NCBI GenBank assembly: GCA_029977705.1
Contig: JAPOKJ010000019.1
Span: forward strand, 1 to 59,818
Source: Burkholderiales bacterium
Lineage (GTDB): Bacteria; Pseudomonadota; Gammaproteobacteria; Burkholderiales; Burkholderiaceae_E
DNA: 59,818 bases
Direction of reading: 5' to 3'
Shown: piece after piece, positions 1 through 8,081 of the stretch
Layout: the number at the start of each line of letters is the position of its first letter
Numbering within the stretch: the stretch's first letter is position 1
Made by a program: the position numbers and the translations under genes
Notes under the pieces: model-generated
Told to the model about the DNA's origin: nothing
Database searches by the model: none
Seen by the model: the letters and a program-made list of their open reading frames with translations, nothing else

Positions 1-367
1 CGCGCCCGCCCCTCTGCCGCCGCCGGCACCACCGGCGCCCCCCGCGCCGGCGCCCGCCCCGCCACCGGCGCCCTTGCCGTTCACGCCCCCCAGCAGCAAC
101 GCCGCCTACCTGAACAATCCCAAGCCGGATTATCCGGCAGCGGCCAAACGGCTCGGTGAACAGGGCCGGGTCACGCTCGAGGTCATGGTGTCGGCCAGCG
201 GCGCTGCAGAACAGGTCAGCATCAAGACCTCGAGCGGCTCCGAGCGCCTGGACCAGGCAGCGCTGCGCGCGGTGCGACAATGGCGCTTCGTGCCGGCCCG
301 GCGCGGCGGCGAGCCGGTTGCGGCCCGCACCACGCTGAGCCTGAACTTCAGCCTCGAGGATGAGTAA
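1..367 (+). CDS. tonB: TonB energy transducer, C-terminal part (5' end outside window)
   Basis: This is the C-terminal part of a TonB-type protein, which carries inner-membrane proton-motive energy to outer-membrane receptors. The open frame enters at base 2, so the N-terminal membrane anchor lies outside the window. The first 30 or so codons are an almost pure Pro/Ala linker, as expected for the periplasm-spanning stretch of TonB. The C-terminal domain follows, with the family hallmarks NPKPDYPAAAKRLGEQGRV and a terminal RQWRFVPARR motif. The exbB and exbD genes follow within 55 and 25 bp, which gives the usual tonB-exbB-exbD order. The apparent ATG at 74 lies inside the linker-domain junction and is not the real start. 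Confidence 0.9.
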   Translation, partial: APAPLPPPAPPAPPAPAPAPPPAPLPFTPPSSNAAYLNNPKPDYPAAAKRLGEQGRVTLEVMVSASGAAEQVSIKTSSGSERLDQAALRAVRQWRFVPARRGGEPVAARTTLSLNFSLEDE

Positions 368-421
368 GGCCGTGCCCCCCGCACGGTCCGTCACCCGCCT
401 GCAACCTCCACAACTGTCACC

Positions 422-1102
422 ATGAATCCTGTGCCCCAATCCATCGGCTTTGCACACTTTCTCGCCCAGAGCGACGGGGTCGGCAAGGTCCTGCTCGGCA
501 TCATGATCCTGATGTCGGTGATCACCTGGTATGTGATCCTGAACCGCCTGCTGTCGGCCCGGGGCCAGAAGCTCGCCATGGATCGGGCCCTGGCCGCCAT
601 GAGCACGGCCAGCACGCCGGCCGAACTCGAGGCCATCGCACAGGGCGGTGACGCGCCGCAGGCCGGTCCATTTCAGCGGCTGGCGGCGCAGGCCCTCAGG
701 GTGTCACACAGCAGTGCCGCCCAGGCCCAGAAGGAAGGTGCCCTGGCGCCGGCCGAATTCCTCACCCGCGCCATGCGCAATTGCATCGAGGAAGAGACCA
801 CCCGCATGGAAAACGGACTGGCCAGCCTGGCCTCGATCGCCAGCAGCGCGCCGTTCGTGGGCCTGTTCGGGACGGTCTGGGGCGTGTACAACGCACTGGT
901 CAACATCGGCTTGTCGGGACAGGGCACGCTGGACAAGGTGGCCGGACCGGTCGGCGAGGCGCTGATCATGACGGCACTGGGCCTTGCGGTGGCCATTCCC
1001 GCAGCGCTGGCCTACAACGCCTTCGTGCGCCGCAACCGGCTGGTGCAGACCAAGCTGAACAGCTTCGCGCACGATGTCTTCGCGCTGATCACCCGGGCCT
1101 GA
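422..1102 (+). CDS. exbB: ExbB/TolQ-family proton channel protein
   Basis: ExbB forms the inner-membrane proton channel that powers TonB. The 226-residue product is a normal length for the family. It has three hydrophobic segments, near residues 18-40, 136-165 and 180-205. The last two contain the MotA/TolQ/ExbB domain, with motifs such as APFVGLFGTVWGVYNAL and ALGLAVAIPAALAYN. Its position between tonB and exbD argues for ExbB rather than TolQ, because no tolA, tolB or ybgC is nearby. It is probably cotranscribed with both neighbours. Confidence 0.92.
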   Translation: MNPVPQSIGFAHFLAQSDGVGKVLLGIMILMSVITWYVILNRLLSARGQKLAMDRALAAMSTASTPAELEAIAQGGDAPQAGPFQRLAAQALRVSHSSAAQAQKEGALAPAEFLTRAMRNCIEEETTRMENGLASLASIASSAPFVGLFGTVWGVYNALVNIGLSGQGTLDKVAGPVGEALIMTALGLAVAIPAALAYNAFVRRNRLVQTKLNSFAHDVFALITRA

Positions 1103-1127
1103 GAGCGGCCGCCACCAAGGAACACCC

Positions 1128-1541
1128 ATGGCCTTCGGAAGCTTTGACAACAGCGGGCATTCGCAGCAAAACGCCGAGATCAACATGGTGCCGCTGATCG
1201 ACGTGATGCTGGTGCTGCTGGTGATCTTCATCATCACGGCGCCGCTGCTCACGCATGCGGTCAAGCTCGATCTGCCGACCGCCTCGAGCAAGGTCAACCA
1301 GGTCAAGCCCGAGAACATCCAGATCGCCATCGATGGCGATGGCAAGCTGTACTGGAACGGGGAAGTGGTCGAGCGCAAGGGATTGCAGGCGCGTCTGGCC
1401 GAGGCCTCCAAAAAAGACCCTCAGCCCGAGATCCAGTTTCGGGCCGACAAGAAGACGCCGTATCAGCGCGTCACCGAAGTCCTCTCGGATGCTGCCAAGG
1501 TGGGCATGACCAGGATCGGTTTCGTCTCGGAACCAAACTGA
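1128..1541 (+). CDS. exbD: ExbD/TolR-family biopolymer transport protein
   Basis: ExbD is the second component of the TonB-powering channel. The 137-residue protein has a short cytoplasmic N-terminus, one transmembrane helix (about residues 20-43, MVPLIDVMLVLLVIF) and a periplasmic domain. Asp25 in that helix is at the position of the conserved proton-carrying aspartate of ExbD/TolR. A ribosome-binding sequence (AAGGAA) sits before the ATG. It is the last gene of the tonB operon and faces the VanZ-like gene on the other strand. Confidence 0.92.
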   Translation: MAFGSFDNSGHSQQNAEINMVPLIDVMLVLLVIFIITAPLLTHAVKLDLPTASSKVNQVKPENIQIAIDGDGKLYWNGEVVERKGLQARLAEASKKDPQPEIQFRADKKTPYQRVTEVLSDAAKVGMTRIGFVSEPN

Positions 1542-1552
1542 ACGCCAGCCCC

Positions 1553-1573
1553 CCGGCTGCAAGGGCGAGCCGG
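1553..1573. terminator. Possible hairpin between convergent exbD and vanZ-like genes
   Basis: A 6-bp inverted repeat (CCGGCT, 9-base loop, AGCCGG) lies in the 44-bp gap between two converging genes. No T-run follows on either strand, so a terminator role is only suggested by position. Confidence 0.3.
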
Positions 1574-1585
1574 ACCAGAAGGGCT

Positions 1586-3001
1586 TCAATAGATCGGCGT
1601 CGGCCGCGACACCATGCGGCTGGCAAACAGGTAGCCCAGCAGCGTGAAGATCACCGGGGACGGATCGACGCTGCGACCCGGGATGCCCAGTTGCGCCATC
1701 TCGGTCAGCGCAACCATCAAGGCAGCAGCCAGGGGCAGCTTCCAGCCCAACGCAAACCACGGCGCAGGGGCGGCATGGTCCGCTTCATCAGTCTCGGGCA
1801 AGGCGAGGTCATCGGCACGGGCCAGCCTGGCGAAACGTAGATCGGCGCTGGGCCGGGCACAGGCAGCCACTGCGAGCATCACCCCGAACCAGCCGAAGAA
1901 CAGCGCAAAGTCAATGGCGTGGATGGTCTGATTCAGGCCGACCCGCGGCCACAGGCTGACCCTGTCCGCAGCCACGGCCTGTGCCGCCGATGGCGCAGGC
2001 TCGAACTGGTAGGCCAGCAGGGCGGCCAGCGCAAACAGCGCCACCCAGGCACTGAGCAGCGAGGGCAGGTCGTGACGATCACGCAGCGCACGGGCCAGCA
2101 ACAGGCTCAGGATGAGGGCCAGGGCCATCGCCAGCAGTTCCTCGGGCCCCAGGGCCCGGCTTTCCAGCGCCAGTTGCGCAGCCAGCACCGCGCCCAGCGA
2201 GGCCAGTGCCCAGCGCACCCAGGGCCCGACCGGGCGCTCCTGGCTGAAGCCCTGTGCGCCGGTGCTGGCACTCAGCCGCCAGGCCAGGAGCATCGCCATC
2301 CAGGCGCCGAAATGACGCACGAAGCCATGGACCGACCAGGACAGCGATGCGGGCCGCGTCAGCCATGAGAAGTTCTGCCGGATCTGCCCCGGATCGAAGG
2401 TGAACACCCAGGGGGCGCTCTGGTAGGCCAGCCAGGCCAGGACCGCCAGGATCAGCATGGTGCGCAGGGCACTGGACTTCAAGGCCAGGGCCCGCTCGGC
2501 CGGCGGCATCCGCGTCGGCACATGGGCCTCGAGTGCGCCTTGCCAGAACCAGGCGAGCAGACCGCCCATGAACGCGCCCAGGCTGTTGGCGAGCAGGTCC
2601 CAGGAGGAGGGGATACGGCCGGGCAGGCAACGCTGCAGGCTCTCCATCAGCAGTGACAACGCGAAGCCTCCAAGCACCGCCCACAACAGGCCGCGCCCCG
2701 TTCGATGCGGGACCCAGGGCCCGGCCAGCAGAAAGCCCAGCGGCATGTAGGCCAGCACATTGGCCAGGAAATCACCCAGCGACAGGTAGCGCCAGCCGGC
2801 CAGAACCGGGTTGCTCAGCCATCGGCCGCAGTTCCAGAGGTTCTCTCCGACCAGGCTCTGGTAGGCGATGAAGATGACATACAGCAGCGGTAGCCACCAC
2901 CAGCGCCGCGTGCCGAGGCGTGTCAGTGCGCCCATGGGTTGCGCAACCGGCAGCGCGCTCGCATCGGGGCGATCCCGCAGACCATCATCCACGCCGCGCA
3001 A
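1586..3001 (-). CDS. VanZ-like multi-pass membrane protein
   Basis: This is a polytopic membrane protein of about 450-470 residues. The N-terminal half resembles the VanZ family: a Trp-rich first helix, then SLGDFLANVLAYMPLGFLL and a second pair of helices with SLLMESLQRCLPGR and WDLLANSLGAFMGGLLAW, which are typical VanZ signatures. The C-terminal half adds further membrane segments and repeats a similar pattern near the end (LTEMAQLGIPGRSVDPS, then a helix). This suggests an internal duplication of the VanZ unit. The more likely start is the second Met (2935, MGALTRLG); the frame opens at 3001, overlapping the upstream aldolase gene. Cellular role is not known; VanZ homologues are linked to envelope or glycopeptide phenotypes. 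Confidence 0.8.
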   Translation of the reverse strand: MRGVDDGLRDRPDASALPVAQPMGALTRLGTRRWWWLPLLYVIFIAYQSLVGENLWNCGRWLSNPVLAGWRYLSLGDFLANVLAYMPLGFLLAGPWVPHRTGRGLLWAVLGGFALSLLMESLQRCLPGRIPSSWDLLANSLGAFMGGLLAWFWQGALEAHVPTRMPPAERALALKSSALRTMLILAVLAWLAYQSAPWVFTFDPGQIRQNFSWLTRPASLSWSVHGFVRHFGAWMAMLLAWRLSASTGAQGFSQERPVGPWVRWALASLGAVLAAQLALESRALGPEELLAMALALILSLLLARALRDRHDLPSLLSAWVALFALAALLAYQFEPAPSAAQAVAADRVSLWPRVGLNQTIHAIDFALFFGWFGVMLAVAACARPSADLRFARLARADDLALPETDEADHAAPAPWFALGWKLPLAAALMVALTEMAQLGIPGRSVDPSPVIFTLLGYLFASRMVSRPTPIY

Positions 3002-3686
3002 AGCGCGCCATCACGTCCTGCATCTGGGCCTCATCGAGCAGGGCCGGTCCGCCCAGGCTCAGGCCCAGGGCATACATCTGCGACAGCCTTTCAAGCTCGA
3101 GCGCGCGCGACAAGGCCTGTGCCAGATGTCCGCCGGCGGCGAGCAGCCCATGGTGCGCCATCAGGCAGGCATGGCGTCCCTGCATCGCTGTGATCACCGC
3201 ATCCGAGAGGGCCTGCGTGCCGAAGCTGTGATAGGCCGCACAGCGCACATCGCTGCCGCCGAGCGTCGCGATCATGTAGTGAAAGGGTGGCAGGCCACTG
3301 CGCTGGATGGCAGGCAGGCAGGACAGCGCCGCCGCGTGCAGGGAATGGGTATGCACCAGGGCCTGCACCTGGCCGCGCGCCCGGTACAGGTCGCGGTGAA
3401 AGCGCCATTCCGAGGAGGGCTGGCCGCGGGCCTCATCGGGCGCGTCACCGTCATCGGCCTCGAGCGCCATCCAGACGATATCGGCGGCCTCGAGGCGATG
3501 GAAAGGCAAGGCGGCGGGGGTGATCAGATAACCCGATGCCGCGCTGCGGTCCCAGCGACAGGAAACATTGCCGGCCTTGCCGTGATTGATGCCCAGCGCG
3601 TTCATCTGCAGCGCGCAGGCGATCACGGCGGCACGGGCCTCAGCCTCGGTGCGATGGCGGGCCTGGGCCAGTGGGTCATCGGTCAT
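2985..3686 (-). CDS. Class II (FucA-type) aldolase, probable Ald2-like
   Basis: This is a zinc-dependent class II aldolase of the L-fuculose-1-phosphate aldolase group. The motif PSSEWRFH carries the catalytic Glu, and the metal-binding histidines appear in VHTHSLHAA and in AHHGLLA near the C-terminus. The HHGL form favours an aldolase over MtnB dehydratase, which has a different motif there. It begins inside the end of mtnA (11-bp overlap), so the two are translationally linked. MtnA plus such an aldolase is the core of the DHAP shunt, which turns 5-deoxy- or 5-methylthio-ribulose 1-phosphate into DHAP and an aldehyde; that role is inferred here from context. An in-frame start further upstream (3752) is less likely because it overlaps mtnA deeply. 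Confidence 0.85.
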   Translation of the reverse strand: MTDDPLAQARHRTEAEARAAVIACALQMNALGINHGKAGNVSCRWDRSAASGYLITPAALPFHRLEAADIVWMALEADDGDAPDEARGQPSSEWRFHRDLYRARGQVQALVHTHSLHAAALSCLPAIQRSGLPPFHYMIATLGGSDVRCAAYHSFGTQALSDAVITAMQGRHACLMAHHGLLAAGGHLAQALSRALELERLSQMYALGLSLGGPALLDEAQMQDVMARFARRG

Positions 3687-4800
3687 AAGCGGTTGCTCCA
3701 GGGCGGGCGGCCAGCGCCGCGTGACGGGCCAGACCGGCCGCATCACAGACACCGGCCTCGGTGAGATAGGCAGTCACGACAGCGGCCGGTGTGACATCGA
3801 AGGCCGGATTCAAGGTGGCATAGTGAGGTGGAAACAGGTCGAGTGCCGCCTCGCGGCCCTGCCCGTCACGACCGCTGACCCGATGCAGCTCGCTGCCGTC
3901 GCGATACTCGATCGGAATGTCCGCGCCTGCGGCGGCCTGCAGGTCCACCGTGGACAGCGGACAGGCGACATGAAAAGGGACACCATGATCGCGGGCTGCC
4001 AGGGCCTTCAGATACGTGCCCACCTTGTTGGCCACGTCGCCGTTGGCCGCCACCCGGTCACAGCCGACGATCACCACGTCGACGCGCGACTGCATCATCA
4101 GCAGGCCGCCGGCGTTGTCGGCAATGATGGTGAAGTCGATGCCGGCATCGGCCAGTTCCCAGGCCGTCAGGCTGGCCCCCTGGTTGCGGGGCCGCGTCTC
4201 ATCGACCCACACATGCACCGCGCCACCCCGGCGGTGCCATTCATAGATCGGCGCCAGCGCCGTGCCATGGGCCACCGTGGCCAGCCGGCCGGCATTGCAA
4301 TGGGTGAGCACCTGCAACACCGGCCCGCGCGGCCGGATGCCGGCCAGCAGATCGGCGCCGCAACGGCCGATGGCCCGATTGACCTGCTCATCGAGTGCGC
4401 TGATGGCGCAGGCCTGCGCCCAGGCGGCCTCGGCCCAGCCCGATGCTGCCAGCCCCTGGCAGGCCTGGTCGATGCGCGCCAGGGCCCAGCGCAGGTTCAC
4501 CGCCGTAGGTCGACTGGCCAGAAGCCGTGCACGGATGTCGGCGCGCTGCGCTGCCGTGACCGCGCTGCCGGCTGCGCGCAGGCCCAGGGCCATGCCAAAG
4601 CCGGCCACCGCACCGATCAGCGGTGCACCGCGCACCTGCATGCTGCGGATGGCATGAATGCAGTCGTCCAGGCTGTCCAGCGCCAGGACGCGGGTCTCGA
4701 AGGGCAGACGCGTCTGATCGAGCGTCCACAGGCGCTGCTGCCCATCCCGCCACAGCGTCAGGCCGGGCGCAGGGGTATGGGCGTCGGTCAGGGCCATCAA
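3676..4800 (-). CDS. mtnA: S-methyl-5-thioribose-1-phosphate isomerase
   Basis: MtnA converts 5-methylthioribose 1-phosphate (or 5-deoxyribose 1-phosphate) to the ribulose form. The 374-residue length fits the family. Characteristic stretches are MQVRGAPLIGAVAGFG near residue 54, THCNAG with the catalytic Cys, and GCDRVAANGDVANKVGTY with the catalytic Asp. These separate it from the related eIF2B subunits. It lies 6 bp downstream of the phosphatase gene and overlaps the aldolase gene. No mtnK, mtnP, mtnB, mtnC or mtnD lies nearby, so a full methionine salvage operon is not present here. Confidence 0.93.
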   Translation of the reverse strand: MMALTDAHTPAPGLTLWRDGQQRLWTLDQTRLPFETRVLALDSLDDCIHAIRSMQVRGAPLIGAVAGFGMALGLRAAGSAVTAAQRADIRARLLASRPTAVNLRWALARIDQACQGLAASGWAEAAWAQACAISALDEQVNRAIGRCGADLLAGIRPRGPVLQVLTHCNAGRLATVAHGTALAPIYEWHRRGGAVHVWVDETRPRNQGASLTAWELADAGIDFTIIADNAGGLLMMQSRVDVVIVGCDRVAANGDVANKVGTYLKALAARDHGVPFHVACPLSTVDLQAAAGADIPIEYRDGSELHRVSGRDGQGREAALDLFPPHYATLNPAFDVTPAAVVTAYLTEAGVCDAAGLARHAALAARPGATAYDR

Positions 4801-4806
4801 CAGCCC

Positions 4807-5415
4807 TCAGGGAAGCGGATTGAACCGGAACTCGGCCTGGACACGGCCTTGCACCAGGCGCACCGCCAGGATCTCGCGGGCGGCGGGCACGAAGCCGGTC
4901 AGGGCGGTGATGTTGACCTGCTGGGTCACCCAGACGGCATTGCGCGGGGCCTTCACGGCGCCCATCGCGGCCTGCAGGTCGCGGCCTTGCGCGCTCGCCA
5001 TGGCCTTCAGGTTGGAAGGAAAGAAATTCAGCGCTGGCCAGACCGTCGCGCCGCCAAAGGCCGCCTGCGCGGTTTCCTGACAGCGGCAACCGGCGGCACT
5101 GGACACCTCATCGATGCGGATGCCCGCCTGCTTGAGCGCGGCGCCGAGCCGGCGCGCATGGTCAAGCCCCTCGCCGGACAGTTCGGGTGCGCCTGAGCAG
5201 TCGGCTGTGCGTGCACGGCTTTCGTCGGCCGCATTGGCCCGGACGGCCGCATGCCGCAGCATCAGCACATAGCCGCCCGCGGACAGGCGCGCCGCCGCCT
5301 CGCCCAGGCTGAGCAGCGGCACACTGGCAGCCCGCGTGGCCACCGGCAGGGCAAGCATGGCCCCCAGTATCGCCAGCAGGCTGAGCAGGCGGGCAGGCAC
5401 CGCGAAACCAGTCAT
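4807..5415 (-). CDS. Exported histidine-phosphatase-fold protein, second catalytic His replaced
   Basis: This is a 202-residue protein with an N-terminal signal peptide (hydrophobic stretch LLSLLAILGAMLALPVA). It is followed by a histidine phosphatase superfamily domain. The first catalytic motif is present as LMLRHAAVR (R-H kept). In related proteins the late motif reads VTHQVNITALTG; here it reads VTQQVNITALTG, so the usual second histidine is glutamine (codon CAG, bases 4921-4923). The start at 5415 is chosen because it begins the signal peptide and lies one base after the hslR stop. The protein may have lost phosphatase activity or act by another mechanism. Confidence 0.8.
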   Translation of the reverse strand: MTGFAVPARLLSLLAILGAMLALPVATRAASVPLLSLGEAAARLSAGGYVLMLRHAAVRANAADESRARTADCSGAPELSGEGLDHARRLGAALKQAGIRIDEVSSAAGCRCQETAQAAFGGATVWPALNFFPSNLKAMASAQGRDLQAAMGAVKAPRNAVWVTQQVNITALTGFVPAAREILAVRLVQGRVQAEFRFNPLP

Positions 5416-5416
5416 G

Positions 5417-5830
5417 TCAGTATCCTTTGCGAAGGTCTTCGAGGCGGCGCCGGTCGCGCTTGGTCGGCCGGCCTTCCTCGATGGCCAGTGCCGGTTCGGC
5501 CGCCAGGCGCCGCTGGCGGGCCAGCTCGTCGCGGGCCAGCACCGATTCCGGCGTCTCGGCGTACAGGCCCTGGGCCACCGGGGCAGCGCCCCGCAGATCC
5601 GACAAGGCCAGCACCCTGAGGGTACGCGAAACATCGCCCTGGCGGATCAGCACTTCGTCGCCGACCCGCAGGGCCTGCGCGACCTTGACGCGATGCTGGT
5701 TCACGAATACGCGGCCGGCCTCGATCGCCGTCTGGGCCAGGCCCCGCGTCTTGTAAAAGCGTGCCGCCCACAGCCACTTGTCCAGTCGCACGCTGTCCAT
5801 GCTGCCGATGCCCTCGCGCGCCTTGTTCAT
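5417..5830 (-). CDS. hslR: S4-domain RNA-binding protein, heat-shock protein 15 family
   Basis: Hsp15 binds free 50S ribosomal subunits that carry nascent chains and helps recycle them. The 137-residue protein has an S4 RNA-binding domain at its start (RLDKWLWAARFYKTRGLA, then IEAGRVFVNQHRVKVAQALRVGDEV). A basic, arginine-rich tail follows (EEGRPTKRDRRRLEDLRKGY), as in HslR. The first ATG (5830) may be preceded in use by the second one (5800, MDSVRLDKWLW). It is part of the apt-to-vanZ minus-strand gene run, one base from the next gene. Confidence 0.9.
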   Translation of the reverse strand: MNKAREGIGSMDSVRLDKWLWAARFYKTRGLAQTAIEAGRVFVNQHRVKVAQALRVGDEVLIRQGDVSRTLRVLALSDLRGAAPVAQGLYAETPESVLARDELARQRRLAAEPALAIEEGRPTKRDRRRLEDLRKGY

Positions 5831-5851
5831 GGCCTGTGACCCGCCGCGCGC

Positions 5852-6391
5852 TCAATGGCCGCCGAAATCGACCAGGGTATGCAGGGCCAGGCCGGCCTCG
5901 CGCAGGCGCCGCGACCCGCCCAGTTCGGGCAGATCGACAATCGCCGCGCCCTCGACCACGGTGGCACCGAGCTTTTCGACCAGCTTCTTGCCCGCCATCA
6001 TGGTTCCCCCGGTGGCGATCAGGTCGTCGATGATGAGCACCCGGTCGCCCGGCTTGCAGGCATCGGCATGCAACTCGACGGTGGCACTGCCGTACTCCAG
6101 TTCGTACTGCTCCTCGACCGTGGTGAAGGGCAGCTTGCCCTTCTTGCGGATCGGCACGAAGCCCAGGTTCAGCTCATAGGCAACGATCGCGCCGAGGATG
6201 AAGCCGCGTGCGTCGATGCCAGCCACCAGATCGATGTCCTGCCCCATGTAGCGGTGCACGAACAGGTCGATCAGCACCCGCAGGGTCTTGGGATTTTGCA
6301 GCAGGGGCGTGATATCCCGGAACTGCACGCCCTTCTCGGGCCAGTCAGGAACGGTGCGGATGTTGCGCTTGATGTAATCGGCGTCGAGCAT
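5852..6391 (-). CDS. apt: Adenine phosphoribosyltransferase
   Basis: Apt salvages adenine by joining it to PRPP to make AMP. The 179-residue protein has the expected PRPP-binding motif [13 protein letters not shown] and the N-terminal [11 protein letters not shown] stretch typical of Apt. The start at 6391 ([18 protein letters not shown]) fits the family length; the frame stays open far upstream but that part is antisense to the MaoC gene. It heads the minus-strand operon with mtnA and the aldolase. Adenine is released when methylthioadenosine or 5'-deoxyadenosine is cleaved, so the linkage makes metabolic sense. Confidence 0.95.
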   Translation of the reverse strand: MLDADYIKRNIRTVPDWPEKGVQFRDITPLLQNPKTLRVLIDLFVHRYMGQDIDLVAGIDARGFILGAIVAYELNLGFVPIRKKGKLPFTTVEEQYELEYGSATVELHADACKPGDRVLIIDDLIATGGTMMAGKKLVEKLGATVVEGAAIVDLPELGGSRRLREAGLALHTLVDFGGH

Positions 6392-6403
6392 GTCAAGAAT
6401 GTC

Positions 6404-6422
6404 GCATCGGGGTGATCGATGC
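6404..6422. promoter_or_regulatory. Inverted repeat in apt/MaoC divergent promoter region
   Basis: Perfect 6-bp arms (GCATCG and CGATGC) are separated by 7 bases in the 57-bp space between the divergent apt and MaoC starts. It could be an operator or a small hairpin; no regulator is assigned. Confidence 0.3.
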
Positions 6423-6448
6423 GCCCATTTTGACCTATATTGAATTTC

Positions 6449-6937
6449 ATGCATCCCGACCAGGCCCAGGTTCATCCCCGCGAGCGCTATTTCGAGGACT
6501 ATCGCAGCGGCGAGGTCTTCGAGTTCGGCGACCGGCTGATCACCGCACAGGAGATCATCGGCTTTGCCAGCGACTACGATCCGCAACCCTTTCACCTCGA
6601 CGACGAAGCGGCCCGGCATACCCCCTTCGGACGTCTGGCCGCCAGTGGCTGGATGACCTGCGCCGTCGGCATGCGACTGCTGGTCGACCATTTCATCTCG
6701 CGGGTCTCGAGCCTGGGCTCGCCCGGCGTCGACGAGGTGCGCTGGGTGCGGCCGGTGCATGCCGGCGACCGCCTGCGCATGCGGGTCACGGTGCTCGAAG
6801 CGAGGCGCTCGAAATCAAAGCCCGACCGCGGACTGATGACCTGCCTGAACGAGTTGTACAACCAGGACGACGCCCTGGTGATGAGTTTCAAGGGCCTGGG
6901 CTTTTACCGGTGCCGCACCGGGCTGGAGGAGCGCTGA
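6449..6937 (+). CDS. MaoC-like hot-dog dehydratase
   Basis: This is a single-domain MaoC-like protein of about 162 residues with the R-specific hydratase type hot-dog fold. The conserved active-site region is present as [30 protein letters not shown], given here as its parts DPQPFHLD (Asp and His positions of the hydratase motif) and FGRLAASGW. The substrate is presumably an enoyl-CoA, but single-domain MaoC proteins also act on mesaconyl-type CoA esters. ATG 6449 is preferred over a TTG three codons earlier. The stop codon is directly followed by the ATG of the GST gene, which indicates translational coupling. Confidence 0.85.
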   Translation: MHPDQAQVHPRERYFEDYRSGEVFEFGDRLITAQEIIGFASDYDPQPFHLDDEAARHTPFGRLAASGWMTCAVGMRLLVDHFISRVSSLGSPGVDEVRWVRPVHAGDRLRMRVTVLEARRSKSKPDRGLMTCLNELYNQDDALVMSFKGLGFYRCRTGLEER

Positions 6938-7573
6938 ATGCTCAGGATCTGGGGACGCACCACTTCTTCGAACGTGCAGAAGCTGCTCTGGTTCTGCGAC
7001 GAGGCCGGTATCGCCTTCGAACGGATCGATGCCGGATTGTCCTTCGGCGTGACCCGCACCCCCGCCTACCTGGCGATGAATCCCAATGCCCTGGTGCCCA
7101 CCATCGACGATGAGGGCTTCATCCTCTGGGAGTCCAACGCGATCCTGCGCTATCTGGCGCGCAAGCACCGGCAACTGGAGTGGTACCCCGAGGACCTGAA
7201 GACCAGGGCCACGATCGAGCAATGGATGGACTGGGGCAGCACTGCCCTGGCCGCCTCGATCACACCGGTGGTGTGGGGCTTGTTCCGCACGCCGCCCGAG
7301 CAGCAACAGCCCGAGGCCTTGCGGGCCTCCGCAGAGAAGGCGACCCACCTGGTGCGCCTGCTCGATGCGCACCTGCGCGAGCGCGACTGGATGGTCGGCG
7401 ATCGCATCACGCTGGCCGACATTCCGGTGGCGATCCAGACCTACCGCTGGCTGGTCATGCCCTGGGAGCGCATCGGCTACAACCGTCCTGACCTGCCGCA
7501 TGCCCAGGCCTGGTTCGAGCGCCTGGCCCGGCGTCCGGCCGTGCAGCGGGTGGTGATGATCGGCGTCAGCTGA
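6938..7573 (+). CDS. Glutathione S-transferase family protein
   Basis: This is a 211-residue GST with a thioredoxin-fold N-terminal domain (TTSSNVQKLLWFCDEAGI, where the Ser after the TT is a likely glutathione-activating residue) and an all-helical C-terminal domain. The glutathione contact motif appears as ALVPTIDD and WESNAILRYLARKH. The start directly abuts the MaoC stop. The natural substrate cannot be told from sequence; the coupling hints that it serves the same pathway as the MaoC protein. Confidence 0.9.
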   Translation: MLRIWGRTTSSNVQKLLWFCDEAGIAFERIDAGLSFGVTRTPAYLAMNPNALVPTIDDEGFILWESNAILRYLARKHRQLEWYPEDLKTRATIEQWMDWGSTALAASITPVVWGLFRTPPEQQQPEALRASAEKATHLVRLLDAHLRERDWMVGDRITLADIPVAIQTYRWLVMPWERIGYNRPDLPHAQAWFERLARRPAVQRVVMIGVS

Positions 7574-7678
7574 ACCGGCCGCTGATGCCTTTCGTGCGAC
7601 CCCGCGACCCATCGGTTATCTTCCTTCTGATTGCCCCCGCCCGCTTCACATCCCCTTGATGGAGACCCCCTGCTCACC

Positions 7679-8071
7679 ATGACCCAAGTTGACAAAGGCT
7701 TTGTCGTCTCCCATGCCCGAGACGCCCGATTCACGCGCGGACTGCGCTCCTTTTTCGAATATCGGGACCTGGGCATCAAGGCGGCCACCGATGGACGCGT
7801 GGTGGCCCATGTGATTCGCGCCGCCGGTGGCGAGTTTTCAGGACAACCCCACCTGCACCGCACCAGCTTCCAACTCGTTTATGTCCTGAAGGGCTGGATC
7901 GAATTCGAATACGAGGGCCAGGGCGTCGTGCGCCTGGAAGCAGGCTCCTGCGTGCACCAGCCCCCCGGCGTGCGCCACCGCGAGATCGGCCACAGCGAGG
8001 ATGTCGAGTTGCTCGAGATCGTGATGCCCGGTGACTTCGAGACCGAGGAAGTCGACTCGGTGGAACCCTGA
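7679..8071 (+). CDS. Cupin-domain protein
   Basis: This is a 130-residue single-domain cupin. The beta-barrel motifs are visible as the stretch around PHLHRTSFQLVYVLKG and the second motif GSCVHQPPGVRHREIGH, with several histidines that could bind a metal. ATG 7679 is chosen over an upstream TTG because it gives a compact domain. It lies 10 bp upstream of an SDR gene and is probably cotranscribed with it. Function is unknown; small cupins are often regulators, isomerases or oxygenases. Confidence 0.8.
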   Translation: MTQVDKGFVVSHARDARFTRGLRSFFEYRDLGIKAATDGRVVAHVIRAAGGEFSGQPHLHRTSFQLVYVLKGWIEFEYEGQGVVRLEAGSCVHQPPGVRHREIGHSEDVELLEIVMPGDFETEEVDSVEP

Positions 8072-8081
8072 AGGAGCCCTC

